A stretch of 64,000 nucleotides of DNA from the NCBI RefSeq assembly GCF_026283945.1, contig NZ_JAPDPC010000001.1:2728001-2792000 (forward strand). The letters run 5' to 3'. Numbering within the stretch: position 1 is the first letter of the stretch; each line of letters opens with the position of its first letter. This DNA is from Dyella humicola (GTDB lineage: Bacteria > Pseudomonadota > Gammaproteobacteria > Xanthomonadales > Rhodanobacteraceae). The notes below the pieces were generated by a model that ran no database searches, had not been told where the DNA came from, and saw only the letters and a list, made by a program, of their open reading frames with translations. Positions 9,190 through 17,955 of the stretch are shown one piece after another. The position numbers and the translations under genes were made by a program.

Positions 9190-9876
9190 TCAAACCCGCC
9201 GCAATAGCAAGAACATATAAAGATGGGTGGCCCATCCGAGACCACGCGGAGTGAGGCGCTCCAGCCGGAAATACGGTGCTGCCGCTCGCGCGACGACATG
9301 CGGCGCAAAGCGGTGAATGCCGCTTTCGCTTGGGATGGCGTAGCGACCATGTCGCATAAGCTTTATCACATTCGCCCTCCACCAGCTGTAACGCGCATCA
9401 CCGAGGTAATAAGGATTGAGCATGCTGGCCAGCACGAAACCGCCCTGGTAGATCACGCGTGACAGTTCTTCGAAAAGCTGCGTGTGATCCGCGAAATGAT
9501 CGAAGACGGCGAAGTTCGCGGTCACTGCCTGCACCCTGCAGGTGAGCGGTGGCGCAACCGGGACGATGGTTTTGCGCGCGATTTCGTCGCGGCAGTGCTG
9601 TTCCAGGCACTCGTACATCGCTTTCGAAGGCTCATACACGAAAGTCAGGTGTCCGTTGGCGGCATAGGCTTTTGCATCAATACCCGTACCAGCGCCGAAA
9701 TCCAGGATGTCAGATCCCGCCGGCAGCAAATCCAGCGCCATCTTCTGGAAGCTGTCGCGGACTACCCGGTCTCGCTGCGAGGTCAGAATGAATTGGTGGT
9801 ACTGCTCTCCTGTATGCATGTCATCGGCTAACCTGATGTCTGACTTGCGTATTGAGCATGCTTCAAGCGCCGGCAA
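9190..9876 (-). CDS. Class I SAM-dependent methyltransferase
   Basis: This 228-residue protein has a Rossmann methyltransferase core. Motif I is ILDFGAGTGIDAKAYA (about 57-72), with the acidic residue of motif II in FVYEPSKAMYECLE. Motif IV is replaced by the region ANFAVFDHFADH, with no catalytic signature beyond the fold. A shorter start at the ATG at 9819 is possible. The stop TGA is directly followed by the ATG of the flavin-reductase-like gene, so the two are co-translated. Methyl acceptor unknown; the neighbours suggest a small molecule or glycan. Confidence 0.8.
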   Translation of the reverse strand: MPALEACSIRKSDIRLADDMHTGEQYHQFILTSQRDRVVRDSFQKMALDLLPAGSDILDFGAGTGIDAKAYAANGHLTFVYEPSKAMYECLEQHCRDEIARKTIVPVAPPLTCRVQAVTANFAVFDHFADHTQLFEELSRVIYQGGFVLASMLNPYYLGDARYSWWRANVIKLMRHGRYAIPSESGIHRFAPHVVARAAAPYFRLERLTPRGLGWATHLYMFLLLRRV

Positions 9877-9987
9877 GGGAAGGTTCGTTGACGTGAGTGC
9901 CGGCCAGGCCAGGAATGGTTGCGCAGGGCCAGGCGTAGGCCGCCCACCGAAGCCAGGCCTGGCCCCGCAAGCAGAGGTCTTCGGCGA

Positions 9988-11742
9988 CTAGGACTTCGCG
10001 CGGTTCGAAACGCCAAACGAAGCCTCCCTAGGCGACGGATCACGCTGCCCCTTCACCATCGTAACAAGGTCGTTGCCGATGGTCAGACACTGGTCTGCGA
10101 TGGCCGCCACGCCACTCCGATGGGATACGACGATCAGGACCGTTTGCCGCAGTCGCGACTTTACCGCGGAAAGAACTGCTATCTCAGCAGCGGCGTCGAG
10201 CGCGCTCGTCGCCTCGTCCAACAAGGCCAGGAAGGGCTGCCGCAGGATGACCTGGGCCAGCAGCAGGCGCTGCAGCTCGCCTCCGGAAAGCCGGCTCGAC
10301 GAGTTGTACAGTGCCGTGTCGAGTCCGTGCTTTGAACTCGCCAATCGCTTGTCCAGTCCCACGTCCCGCAGCGCGCTGCGCAACATCTCGTCAGTGGCTT
10401 CGGGCGCAGCCCACAGTAGGCACTCGCGCACGGAATGCTGCCACGGCCGCACGTTCTGGCTGACATAGGCACCATGCCGCACCCGTTCGCAGTACTCCTC
10501 AAAGTCGATCGGCCGTTCGCCGGCGCGTGCCGCAAAAGTCACCGGCGCCATCATGCCCGCCAGAACATCGACCAGGCTGCTCTTGCCGATGCCGGAGTCA
10601 CCCGAAATCAAGGTCAGCTCGCCGGGCACCAGAACCAGGTCGCCGACGTCAAGACCGCAGGCTGGTGGCATCAGCCGCATCCGCTCGATATGCAGCGCGC
10701 CAGCGGAAGTCGTCGCATGCGATGGTGCCGCGGATGGCCGGGCCGAATCCAGATGCATGTAGCGCTGCCACAATTCGAAGGCCGGCGCGGCCGAACGCAG
10801 CTGCTGAAAACTCTGCCGGGTCGACATCAGATAGGGCAGCAGGCGCCCCAGCAACAGGCACACCGCAATCAGCGACGCCTGGTCGATGCCGCGCCAGCGA
10901 TGGGCCAGCACGAACAGCGCAGCGATTCCCGCCGCCGCCAGCAGCTCCAGCACCAGCCGCCCGGAAGCCAGCAGCTCCAGTTGACGCCGATAGCCATGGC
11001 ACAGCCTGGCTGAAATGGCGCCGTAGCTTTCCTTCTCCACGTCCTCCTTGCCGAACGAGCGGATGTGGCGCAGGCGCCGCGGAAAATCCTCGCTATGCCA
11101 GAACAATCGCGTCATGTCCACGACGTACTGGCGACTGACCAGCGATTGCTCACGCCCATAGGCACGTGACGCCAGCAGTCCAAGACCTGCGAGCAGCGGC
11201 GCCGCCAGCATCAAGGGTGGCGATACCCAGAACGCGAAACCGATACTGACGGCAGCAGTGACACCGGCGATCAGCAATTGCTGCAGGGCGTTGAAACCCT
11301 GCACGATCAGCTCGACGTTATGGATGAGGACATTGGCGATTTCCGCGGACGTCGAATCCGCCAGCGAGCTCAACGGAGCGTCGACCACGCGCGCATGCAC
11401 TCGGCGGCGCAGGCTCATGCCGTAACGACCTACCAGGCGCGCTCCCAAGCGCGCTGTCTGCCAACGCAACAGAGCGAAGGTAACCATCGCGGCGGCGAAG
11501 ATGGCAGCCTGCATTTCGACGCTGCGGCCTGCGTCGAACAACACACTGCCAAACGGCAGCGTGTGTCCCGGCTGGACCAGCGGCACCAGCAGCACCGTGG
11601 CGAGACTGCCGGTAAACGCTACCCCCAGCGACAGCACCACATACGCCGCTGTTTCAGCCAGCTCGGCGTGTGTAAGCGTACGCACAAGCGAACGCAGCAG
11701 GTCGTGGACTCGATCAGGTGCTGGCGACGGCTCGCCCGACAT
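9988..11742 (-). CDS. ABC exporter, fused permease and ATPase
   Basis: This 584-residue half-transporter has an N-terminal membrane domain with about six hydrophobic segments (30-310) and a C-terminal ATPase. Walker A is SGDSGIGKSS (about 382-391), the signature is LSGGELQR, Walker B is FLALLDEATSALD, and the H-loop is SHRSG. It should work as a homodimer in the inner membrane, exporting a peptide, lipid or glycolipid. It has no C39 leader-peptidase domain. The ATG at 11742 lies 175 bases below the HPr-kinase-like gene, and that gap holds a candidate short ORF. Exporters beside HprK-like kinases are known from lasso-peptide clusters, but no cyclase is seen here. Confidence 0.88.
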   Translation of the reverse strand: MSGEPSPAPDRVHDLLRSLVRTLTHAELAETAAYVVLSLGVAFTGSLATVLLVPLVQPGHTLPFGSVLFDAGRSVEMQAAIFAAAMVTFALLRWQTARLGARLVGRYGMSLRRRVHARVVDAPLSSLADSTSAEIANVLIHNVELIVQGFNALQQLLIAGVTAAVSIGFAFWVSPPLMLAAPLLAGLGLLASRAYGREQSLVSRQYVVDMTRLFWHSEDFPRRLRHIRSFGKEDVEKESYGAISARLCHGYRRQLELLASGRLVLELLAAAGIAALFVLAHRWRGIDQASLIAVCLLLGRLLPYLMSTRQSFQQLRSAAPAFELWQRYMHLDSARPSAAPSHATTSAGALHIERMRLMPPACGLDVGDLVLVPGELTLISGDSGIGKSSLVDVLAGMMAPVTFAARAGERPIDFEEYCERVRHGAYVSQNVRPWQHSVRECLLWAAPEATDEMLRSALRDVGLDKRLASSKHGLDTALYNSSSRLSGGELQRLLLAQVILRQPFLALLDEATSALDAAAEIAVLSAVKSRLRQTVLIVVSHRSGVAAIADQCLTIGNDLVTMVKGQRDPSPREASFGVSNRAKS

Positions 11743-11806
11743 CTTTACGGGCCCGCGCCGCTGGCCGACAGCATCGGCCGCGGTTTCGTTGGCACTTCGT
11801 GGTGAG

Positions 11807-11917
11807 TCAGAACGGCGCTACTCCGGACATGCTTTGCCATGTCGGTAAGTGCGGCCAGCACGGGAAAAGGTTGCGCGAAGCCGCTCCCAGTGTGCCGTCG
11901 GATGCGATCGGCGGCAT
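11807..11917 (-). CDS. Candidate 36-residue peptide coupled to the kinase gene
   Basis: This short ORF begins with an ATG that shares one base with the stop codon of the HPr-kinase-like gene (TGATG at 11919-11915). It encodes 36 residues starting MPPIASDGTLGA and ending SMSGVAPF, with two Trp and one Cys. It lies in the 174-base gap before the ABC exporter. The coupling and position would suit a RiPP precursor or leader. The sequence shows no known leader motif, and a chance ORF of this length is quite possible. An alternative frame (stop at 11745) also spans the gap. Confidence 0.15.
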   Translation of the reverse strand: MPPIASDGTLGAASRNLFPCWPHLPTWQSMSGVAPF

Positions 11918-12954
11918 CAGTCGAGAAGTTGGCGCAGTGCATCGACAGAATCCCGCGGATGATGTCCGCGGCGCAGTTCATAAACGCCCAGCTGCATCAT
12001 TCGCTGTTCAAAACGATGCCAGCCCGGTTGTCCGGACGCATAGGCCTGATCGGCGCGCAGCCGTACAGCAATGTCGCCCTGAGGAATAATGCTCAACAGG
12101 GCATCGGGATCATCGGCCGGTTGGCCGGAAACGAACACCGCGCCGACCAGCTCCAGCGGAACCGCCGCGAGCCGCCCATGGCCCTGTCGCAAATCGGCTT
12201 CAAATTTCTCGACGCCACTGCGGCGACGAATGATGGGCGCCCGGCTGATCCAGCGCGTGGCTGCGTCATCGTCGACGAAGCGCAGCGCATCGGCCTGCAC
12301 GTGCAAGTAATTGGCGACGCCCGTGGCGAGCAGGCTTTCGGGCTGCACGAACACAGCATCTTCGGCAAGAAAGTCCAGGCCCTGCAGCAGGCAGTGCAAG
12401 GCGAGCGTCGACTTGCCCGAACCGCTGGCTCCCAGCAACAGGACGCCGCGCCCGTGCTGGCCGACGCAGGCGCCATGCAAGGGCACCAGGCCCAGTCCGC
12501 GCGTCGCCAAAGTGAAGACGGCAAATTCGATGAGCTCGTAACGCAGATGGTACGGATGACCGAGCATGTCCTCCGAGGCCACGATGAGGGCGCGATGCTG
12601 TTCGGGCGCCAAGACCACATAGTTGGACGCATCCATCACGCCGCAGAGCAGACCTGCACCGGATTGCACACGCACCGGTGGCGGTTCGACGGCATGCGGC
12701 AAAACCTGGCTCGGCAGCAGGCGCAGCTCGATGCGAAACTCCGGTGCGCCTATCAGCAACTGGTGTGACGGCAGGCCGGCGTAAGCGGCCTCGACCAGAT
12801 CCAACAGCGCCTCGCTGGTGCTTTCGAAGCGGAAGCATCCGCCCAGGACCTTCCGGCGCACCGAGTAGCGGTGGTCGGCGGGCCGTTCGCAAAAAGGGTC
12901 CGCGCCGGCGTCTTGAACGTCGGCGCAGAGGACAGGGCCATCGTCGTCGATCAA
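11917..12954 (-). CDS. HPr kinase/phosphorylase-like serine kinase (HprK-related)
   Basis: This is an ATP-binding protein of the HprK-related family, about 345 residues. The Walker A GASGSGKST is at about 175-183, preceded by the family's VPLHGACV and followed by an acidic AED at about 197-199. Unlike true HprK it is not next to PTS genes. Such kinases occur in lasso-peptide and other specialised clusters, where some phosphorylate the precursor. The start is uncertain: reading upstream of about 13016 looks non-coding. The TTG at 12954 is chosen because it overlaps the stop of a short upstream ORF (TTGA). The role here is inferred only from neighbours: ABC exporter, nucleotidyltransferase and radical-SAM genes. 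Confidence 0.75.
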   Translation of the reverse strand: MIDDDGPVLCADVQDAGADPFCERPADHRYSVRRKVLGGCFRFESTSEALLDLVEAAYAGLPSHQLLIGAPEFRIELRLLPSQVLPHAVEPPPVRVQSGAGLLCGVMDASNYVVLAPEQHRALIVASEDMLGHPYHLRYELIEFAVFTLATRGLGLVPLHGACVGQHGRGVLLLGASGSGKSTLALHCLLQGLDFLAEDAVFVQPESLLATGVANYLHVQADALRFVDDDAATRWISRAPIIRRRSGVEKFEADLRQGHGRLAAVPLELVGAVFVSGQPADDPDALLSIIPQGDIAVRLRADQAYASGQPGWHRFEQRMMQLGVYELRRGHHPRDSVDALRQLLD

Positions 12955-13133
12955 AAGTTTCTGCCGTCTGATTGCCGGGCGCCGTACTGCGCGGATACGA
13001 ATGCTGGCCAGTAAGTACCGCCCTGGCGGGAAAAGGTTGCGACGGCGTCGCAGGCGGCACCGGTTCGCCGGAACGGTGTCGCTGCACGTAGACGGCGATA
13101 GGCGGCGCGCGACGTCCGAATACTTTGCCGCAT
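12951..13133 (-). CDS. Candidate 60-residue peptide upstream of the kinase
   Basis: An ORF from the ATG at 13133 (or a GTG at 13166) ends with TGA at 12953-12951, overlapping the proposed TTG start of the HprK-related gene. It encodes about 60 residues that are very basic at the N-terminus (MRQSIRTSRAAYRRLRAA). It has one Cys, and the tail runs through GGTYWPAFVSAQYGARQ to GRNF. The overlap would give translational coupling. It has no conserved lasso leader motif and no acidic residue where a lasso ring would close. It may be a precursor, a leader peptide or chance. Confidence 0.22.
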   Translation of the reverse strand: MRQSIRTSRAAYRRLRAATPFRRTGAACDAVATFSRQGGTYWPAFVSAQYGARQSDGRNF

Positions 13134-13173
13134 GAGGCAACCGAAGCCGCACGCCGGGGCACTCACGCCTAGT

Positions 13174-13188
13174 CAACGATGATCGTTG
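13174..13188. promoter_or_regulatory. Perfect palindrome in the divergent promoter region
   Basis: CAACGAT and ATCGTTG flank a single G, giving a perfect 7-bp dyad. It sits between the divergent HprK-related unit and the radical-SAM unit (starts at 12954 and 13257). It could be an operator shared by both units. No regulator gene is present within the locus, so the protein that would bind is unknown. Confidence 0.35.
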
Positions 13189-13256
13189 GAGCCGGCACGC
13201 CGGCCCGACGCCCATGCGCTGCCGCAGCTTGCCCACGGCTTACGAGACTCTTTGCG

Positions 13257-14762
13257 ATGCTGAATATCCAGGTTGGCCACTCCTACTTTTTGGGATACGA
13301 CCCGAAACAGTGGGAGCGCGGCAAGCCCTATCCGCCACTCGCCACGATCCAGGTCGCCGCGCTGCTGAGGGAGATGGGGCACGCCATCACCCTGTTCGAT
13401 GCGATGCTGGCCGATGGCGTCGAGGACTACCAGGCGTCTCTGCAGTTCGCACGACCGGACGTGGTGGTGATCTACGAAGACAACTTCAACTACCTGACCA
13501 AGATGTGTCTCGGCCGCATGCGCGAGGCGGCGTGCCAGATGATCGCCGAGGCACGCGCCGGCGGTGCGCGCGTGATCGTCGCTGGCTCCGACGCTTCCGA
13601 CCACCCGGATGCCTTTCTCGCGGCGGGCGCCCATGCCGTGCTGATCGGCGAAGGCATCGCGGCGCTGATCGAATTGATCGGACGGCTGGAACGGGATGCG
13701 GATATCGACACGCAGGGCTGGGTATCCGGCATCGCCGGTGTCGCAACGCTGATGAACGGACAAACGCAACTGACGCGAGTCGGCGTGATGCCGCCGGATC
13801 CACGAATAATAGGCCGCCCCGCCTGGGACCTGGTCGACATCGAACGCTATCGGACGATGTGGCGCGAACGCCATGGCCACTTCAGCCTCAACATGGCGGC
13901 GTCGCGGGGCTGCCCGTTCCGCTGCAACTGGTGCGCCAAGCCGATCTGGGGCAACCACTACAACCAGCGCACTGCCCAGGACGTCGCAGCGGAGATGACT
14001 TACCTGAAACAGACGTTCAAGCCCGATCACGTCTGGCTGGCGGACGACATCTTCGGCTTCCACGTCGACTGGGTGACGGAGTTCGGTGCGCACCTGAGCG
14101 CCGCCGACGGTTCCGTCCCTTTCACCATCCAGACCCGCGCCGACCTGATCAGCGAGCGGATGGCTGCTGCGCTGAAGCTGGCTGGGTGTAGCGAAGCCTG
14201 GATCGGTGCGGAAAGCGGCAGCCAACAGGTATTGGATGCCATGAACAAGGGCACCAAGGTGGAGGATCTTATTGCAGCTCGCACCCGGCTGGGCGCGCAT
14301 GGCATCCGCGTGGGCTTCTTCATTCAACTGGGCTATCTGGGCGAACAGCTGGCCAATCTGCTGGCGACCCGCGAACTGATCACCCAAGCCGCTCCGGACG
14401 ACATCGGCGTCAGCGTCTCCTATCCGCTGCCGGGGACGAAATTCTATGAGAAGGTCAAATCGCAGCTGGGCGAGAAAACGCATTGGCAGGACAGTGGAGA
14501 CCTCGCCATGATGTTTCGCGGCGCCTATGACTCGGACTTCTACCGTCAGGTTCGTGACCTGCTGCATGAGCAAGTCGTCCTCCAGCAGTCGCAGCCGCTC
14601 GAACACCCGCCTCACAACCAGGCCCGGGTTGCGCTCGATGCACGTTGGGATGCGCTGATCGCCTGCGAGCAGGCGCACCGTACCCAGGACGCCGTGCCCC
14701 CTTCGACGACGCCAGGCAATGTGGAGCCGCCGCGACATGCTACCTCCGCTCAAAACCGTTAG
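13257..14762 (+). CDS. B12-binding-domain radical SAM protein
   Basis: This 501-residue enzyme has an N-terminal cobalamin-binding-like Rossmann domain (about 1-160) and a radical SAM barrel. The [4Fe-4S] cluster ligands are C219, C223 and C226 in SRGCPFRCNWC. Architecture is that of the BchE/hopanoid-methylase class, which does methylations and ring or carbon rearrangements on unactivated carbons. The ATG at 13257 was chosen because MLNIQVGHSYF starts the first beta strand; the 26 residues before it look unlike protein. It heads a plus-strand operon and overlaps the nucleotidyltransferase gene by 26 bases. Substrate unknown. A second enzyme of the same class is encoded at 20203-21717. Confidence 0.85.
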   Translation: MLNIQVGHSYFLGYDPKQWERGKPYPPLATIQVAALLREMGHAITLFDAMLADGVEDYQASLQFARPDVVVIYEDNFNYLTKMCLGRMREAACQMIAEARAGGARVIVAGSDASDHPDAFLAAGAHAVLIGEGIAALIELIGRLERDADIDTQGWVSGIAGVATLMNGQTQLTRVGVMPPDPRIIGRPAWDLVDIERYRTMWRERHGHFSLNMAASRGCPFRCNWCAKPIWGNHYNQRTAQDVAAEMTYLKQTFKPDHVWLADDIFGFHVDWVTEFGAHLSAADGSVPFTIQTRADLISERMAAALKLAGCSEAWIGAESGSQQVLDAMNKGTKVEDLIAARTRLGAHGIRVGFFIQLGYLGEQLANLLATRELITQAAPDDIGVSVSYPLPGTKFYEKVKSQLGEKTHWQDSGDLAMMFRGAYDSDFYRQVRDLLHEQVVLQQSQPLEHPPHNQARVALDARWDALIACEQAHRTQDAVPPSTTPGNVEPPRHATSAQNR

Positions 14763-15990
14763 GGCCGGCCTGCGCCGCACCACCGAGGCGCTGGCCGAGG
14801 AACTGGCACGGCCGGGTACCACGACGCCTGAATGGACCGATCTTGAGTGGCGATTGGCATCGGCGGCGGCGGCCGTGCACGGCGTATCGCCGCTACTCTG
14901 CCGGCTCTCCACCTGGAAGAACCCGGAGTGGCGCCAATTTCTGACGAGTCAACGCGAGCACGTCGAACTTCGCCACCAACGCATCGAGGGACTGCTGAAG
15001 CGCCTCGACGCCGACGCGCGCGCCGTTGGGCTGGCCCTCGTCCCCCTGAAGGGTTCCGCGCTGCATGCCTTGGGGCTCTATGTGCCAGGCGACCGGCCGA
15101 TGGCCGACATCGACCTACTCGTCCGCGAAGACGACGCCGAGCTGGCGACCAGACTGCTGCTGGAGATGGGATATGTAGAGTCGTTCGTGGTGTGGAAGCA
15201 CCGGGTATTCAAGCCCACGACAGGCAAGCCATATGCAGGGCTGGGCGAGCACCGCGATACCCCGGTCACCATCGAACTGCATACCCGCATCCAGGAACGG
15301 TTACCGATTTCTCTCGTCGATATCACCGAGAAAATTTATCCGCGGCGTCCTCAGGCTGGTTTGAATGCGTATCCGTCGCGCGGTGCCTTGATGAGCCACC
15401 TGTTGTTGCACGCGGCTGGCAACATCTGCAACCGCAGCCTGCGCCTACTGCATTTGAACGACATCGCGTTGCTATCGGCACACATGTCCACAACCGACTG
15501 GAGCGTGTTGTGCGGTGAGCATGCCGCCGACTCTCGATGGTGGGCGCTGCCGCCACTGCGCCTGGTTGCGCGCTACTACAAGCGCGCGGTTCCCGAAGAC
15601 GTCATTGCCCGCCTCGAGCGCTACTGCCCTCCCTTGCTGCGGACGATGTCGCGCCGCCAGACCCTCACCCAGGTTTCGTGCTCGGACCTGTGGCTCCACG
15701 CACTCCCCGGCATCGAGTGGTCCCGCTCAATAAGCGAAGCGGGGCGCTACGTCAGGAATCGCCTCAGGCCATCCGAAGAAGCCATCCAGGAACGTGCCGA
15801 CATGGCACGAACACAGCTATGGCTGCAGGGTCAAAGCTGGGTCACCTCGAAACATGGTCATCGCATCCTGACCTGGCTCACCCGGCCGGTGCCGCGGTTG
15901 GACACCCTGTACGTGGTGCGCGCGGCGTTGGAAACACCGGCGACGGCGACCAGCCCCGAAATCATTCGGTACGCAGTGGGAGAGCGATGA
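14737..15990 (+). CDS. Nucleotidyltransferase-fold protein (NTP_transf_5-like)
   Basis: This 417-residue protein has the nucleotidyltransferase core. LVPLKGSALHALGLY (about 105-119) is followed by RPMADIDLLVRE with the two Asp of the active-site DxD (about 124-135). A helical C-terminal half begins near SHLLLHAAGN. Proteins of this type are found beside HprK-like kinases in peptide-modification and other specialised clusters, and the divergent neighbour here is such a kinase. It might transfer a nucleotidyl group to a small molecule or peptide; this is inference. The ATG at 14737 is used; one at 14719 is also possible. It overlaps the radical-SAM gene, indicating one operon. Confidence 0.75.
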   Translation: MLPPLKTVRAGLRRTTEALAEELARPGTTTPEWTDLEWRLASAAAAVHGVSPLLCRLSTWKNPEWRQFLTSQREHVELRHQRIEGLLKRLDADARAVGLALVPLKGSALHALGLYVPGDRPMADIDLLVREDDAELATRLLLEMGYVESFVVWKHRVFKPTTGKPYAGLGEHRDTPVTIELHTRIQERLPISLVDITEKIYPRRPQAGLNAYPSRGALMSHLLLHAAGNICNRSLRLLHLNDIALLSAHMSTTDWSVLCGEHAADSRWWALPPLRLVARYYKRAVPEDVIARLERYCPPLLRTMSRRQTLTQVSCSDLWLHALPGIEWSRSISEAGRYVRNRLRPSEEAIQERADMARTQLWLQGQSWVTSKHGHRILTWLTRPVPRLDTLYVVRAALETPATATSPEIIRYAVGER

Positions 15991-15993
15991 GCG

Positions 15994-16944
15994 ATGGGCA
16001 CGCTGCACGCCTGCATGGCAGCCAGGGATGCACTGCTGCCTGGGATCAAACTGCGTTGCCCGCGATGCGAAACCAGCATTGACGGACTGATTTGCCCTGC
16101 GTGCGCCTTTTCCATCGAGATAGACGACGGCATCGCGCACGCCCTGACGCCGGAGTCGCACGCGCACTATGCCCGGTTCATGGAAGATTATGAGCGAATA
16201 AGGGAGTCGGAGGGTCGCGGCAGCGAAAGCGAAGACTTCTATCTCAGTCTTCCCTACCGGGATACGTCAGGAAGGCATCGCGAGCAATGGCGGATCAGGG
16301 CCCGCAGCTACGATTACCTGGCCCGGCATCTGCTGGATGGCGCCGATCGCGGCAACCGGATTCTGGACCTCGGCGCGGGCAATGGCTGGATGAGCTTTCG
16401 CCTGGCACTGGCCGGGTATCGACCTTGTGCGGTGGACCTGCTCGCCAATGACAGCGACGGACTGGGAGCGGCCCGGCATTACCGGACACGCCTGCCGGAA
16501 CTCTTTCCGCGTTTCCAGGCCGAGATTCGCCATCTCCCCTTCGCGGACGAACAGTTCGACGCCGCCGTGTTCAACGCCTCCTTTCATTACGCCGAAGACT
16601 ACGAGGCAAGCCTGCGTGAAGCGATGCGCTGCGTGAAAAAAGGTGGCGTGGTCATCATCAGCGATACGCCGTGGTACAGCCGGAGCGAAAGTGGCGAGCA
16701 AATGCTCGCGGACCGTCGCGCGGCCTTCCGGCGAAGTCATGGCACGGCGGCTGACTCGATCGCCACGCTTGGATTCCTTACGGATGAGCGCCTGGGCAGG
16801 ATGGAAGACGCGCTAACGATCCACTGGGATGTGCATCGTCCGTGGTATGGCCTGAAATGGGCCATGCGACCCCTGGTGGCGACATGTCGTGGCAGGAGGG
16901 AACCTTCGAGGTTTCGACTTTACGCGGCCCGCAAAAGCGCATGA
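15994..16944 (+). CDS. SAM-dependent methyltransferase with N-terminal zinc-ribbon-like motif
   Basis: This 316-residue protein begins with a CPRC...CPAC pair (about residues 22-37), a Trm112-like metal-binding ribbon. The class I methyltransferase core follows, with motif I ILDLGAGNGWMSFRLA (about 122-137) and a typical FDAAVFNASFHYAED motif IV region. The combination is common in enzymes that modify small metabolites in biosynthetic clusters. It starts three bases after the nucleotidyltransferase stop. Its own stop overlaps the start of the GT2 gene (ATGA at 16941), so the four plus-strand genes form one operon. Acceptor unknown. Confidence 0.82.
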   Translation: MGTLHACMAARDALLPGIKLRCPRCETSIDGLICPACAFSIEIDDGIAHALTPESHAHYARFMEDYERIRESEGRGSESEDFYLSLPYRDTSGRHREQWRIRARSYDYLARHLLDGADRGNRILDLGAGNGWMSFRLALAGYRPCAVDLLANDSDGLGAARHYRTRLPELFPRFQAEIRHLPFADEQFDAAVFNASFHYAEDYEASLREAMRCVKKGGVVIISDTPWYSRSESGEQMLADRRAAFRRSHGTAADSIATLGFLTDERLGRMEDALTIHWDVHRPWYGLKWAMRPLVATCRGRREPSRFRLYAARKSA

Positions 16945-17891
16945 TCGCGACGACACAAGCCATGAACGATCGCTCGATGGGAGTAACGCCGGTGGTTTCG
17001 GTCGTCCTGCCGACCTACAACCGCTTGCCGCTCCTGCGCGAGGCTATTGGTTCGGTAGTCAACCAATCATTCAGTGACTGGGAACTCATCGTCGTCGACG
17101 ACGGTTCCACCGACGCCACGCGTGGTTATCTCGAAGCGATCGATGATCCACGCATCCGGCCACTCTGGATGGAGCACCGCGGCGATCTCACTTCAGCACG
17201 CAGCGCCGGCCTCAAGCACGCGCGCAGCCCGTGGGTGGCATTTCTTGATTCGGACGACTTGTGGCTGCCCGGAAAACTGGAAGTGCAACTGCGCCGGCTC
17301 GCCGCGCAGCCTGAATGCAGGTGGAGCTACACGGCGTACTCGCTGATTGACATGGAGGGGACATCGCTGCCGGAGCGGTCGGACCTTCTGCCTCCGCCGG
17401 TTTCCGGATACATCCTCGAACCCTTGCTTCGGTTCGAGCTCTCGACACCGGTCCCGACCATGCTCGTGCAGCGATCGCTCATCGAGGAAATCGGCGGGTT
17501 CGACGAAACCATCCCCATTCATTCCGACTACGACTTCGCGCTGCGACTCGCTGCACGTGGCGAGGTCCTCGCGTTACCCGATATCTTGACCCTGGTGCGC
17601 GAACACCCGGACAGGACCACCGCGCGCTTGCGCCTCGCGGAGCTTTACGCCGATCAGGAGCGCGTATTCCGCAAAGCCGCGGCAGCCACGACGGACCGGG
17701 AAGTACGGGTGCTATGCCTGCACCAGTGCGTGATGCAACTGGCAGGACTGGCAGCGGCATTGTCGCGGGAAAGGTCACACGGGGCCGCGTTCGCGGCACT
17801 GCTCCGCGCCGCCCGCATCACACCTTTCAAAGGCGTGGTCTGGAGAACGGCGGCGGGATGCGCGGTGCGGGCGTTGGGAGTGTTCACATAA
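16941..17891 (+). CDS. Family 2 glycosyltransferase
   Basis: This 316-residue GT-A enzyme transfers a sugar from a nucleotide donor. VSVVLPTYNRLPLLREAI opens the fold, VVDDGSTDAT is the nucleotide-binding block, and FLDSDDLWLPGKL holds the DxD that binds the metal. A later SDYDFALRL block corresponds to the catalytic base region. The ATG at 16941 overlaps the methyltransferase stop; a longer reading from 16842 is not needed. It is the last gene of the plus-strand operon and faces the GT4 genes of the opposite unit. No membrane anchor is visible, so it probably works at the cytoplasmic face. Confidence 0.88.
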   Translation: MIATTQAMNDRSMGVTPVVSVVLPTYNRLPLLREAIGSVVNQSFSDWELIVVDDGSTDATRGYLEAIDDPRIRPLWMEHRGDLTSARSAGLKHARSPWVAFLDSDDLWLPGKLEVQLRRLAAQPECRWSYTAYSLIDMEGTSLPERSDLLPPPVSGYILEPLLRFELSTPVPTMLVQRSLIEEIGGFDETIPIHSDYDFALRLAARGEVLALPDILTLVREHPDRTTARLRLAELYADQERVFRKAAAATTDREVRVLCLHQCVMQLAGLAAALSRERSHGAAFAALLRAARITPFKGVVWRTAAGCAVRALGVFT

Positions 17892-17955
17892 AGACGTGAA
17901 TCACGATCAAGCTGGACGCCGCATCGTCGCCGGGTGCAACGCTCCGGCACTCGCT

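Noticed and set aside
13173-14912. A 579-residue antisense frame over the first radical-SAM gene
   Set aside because: High-GC shadow frame; the plus strand carries the cluster motif and a full family architecture.
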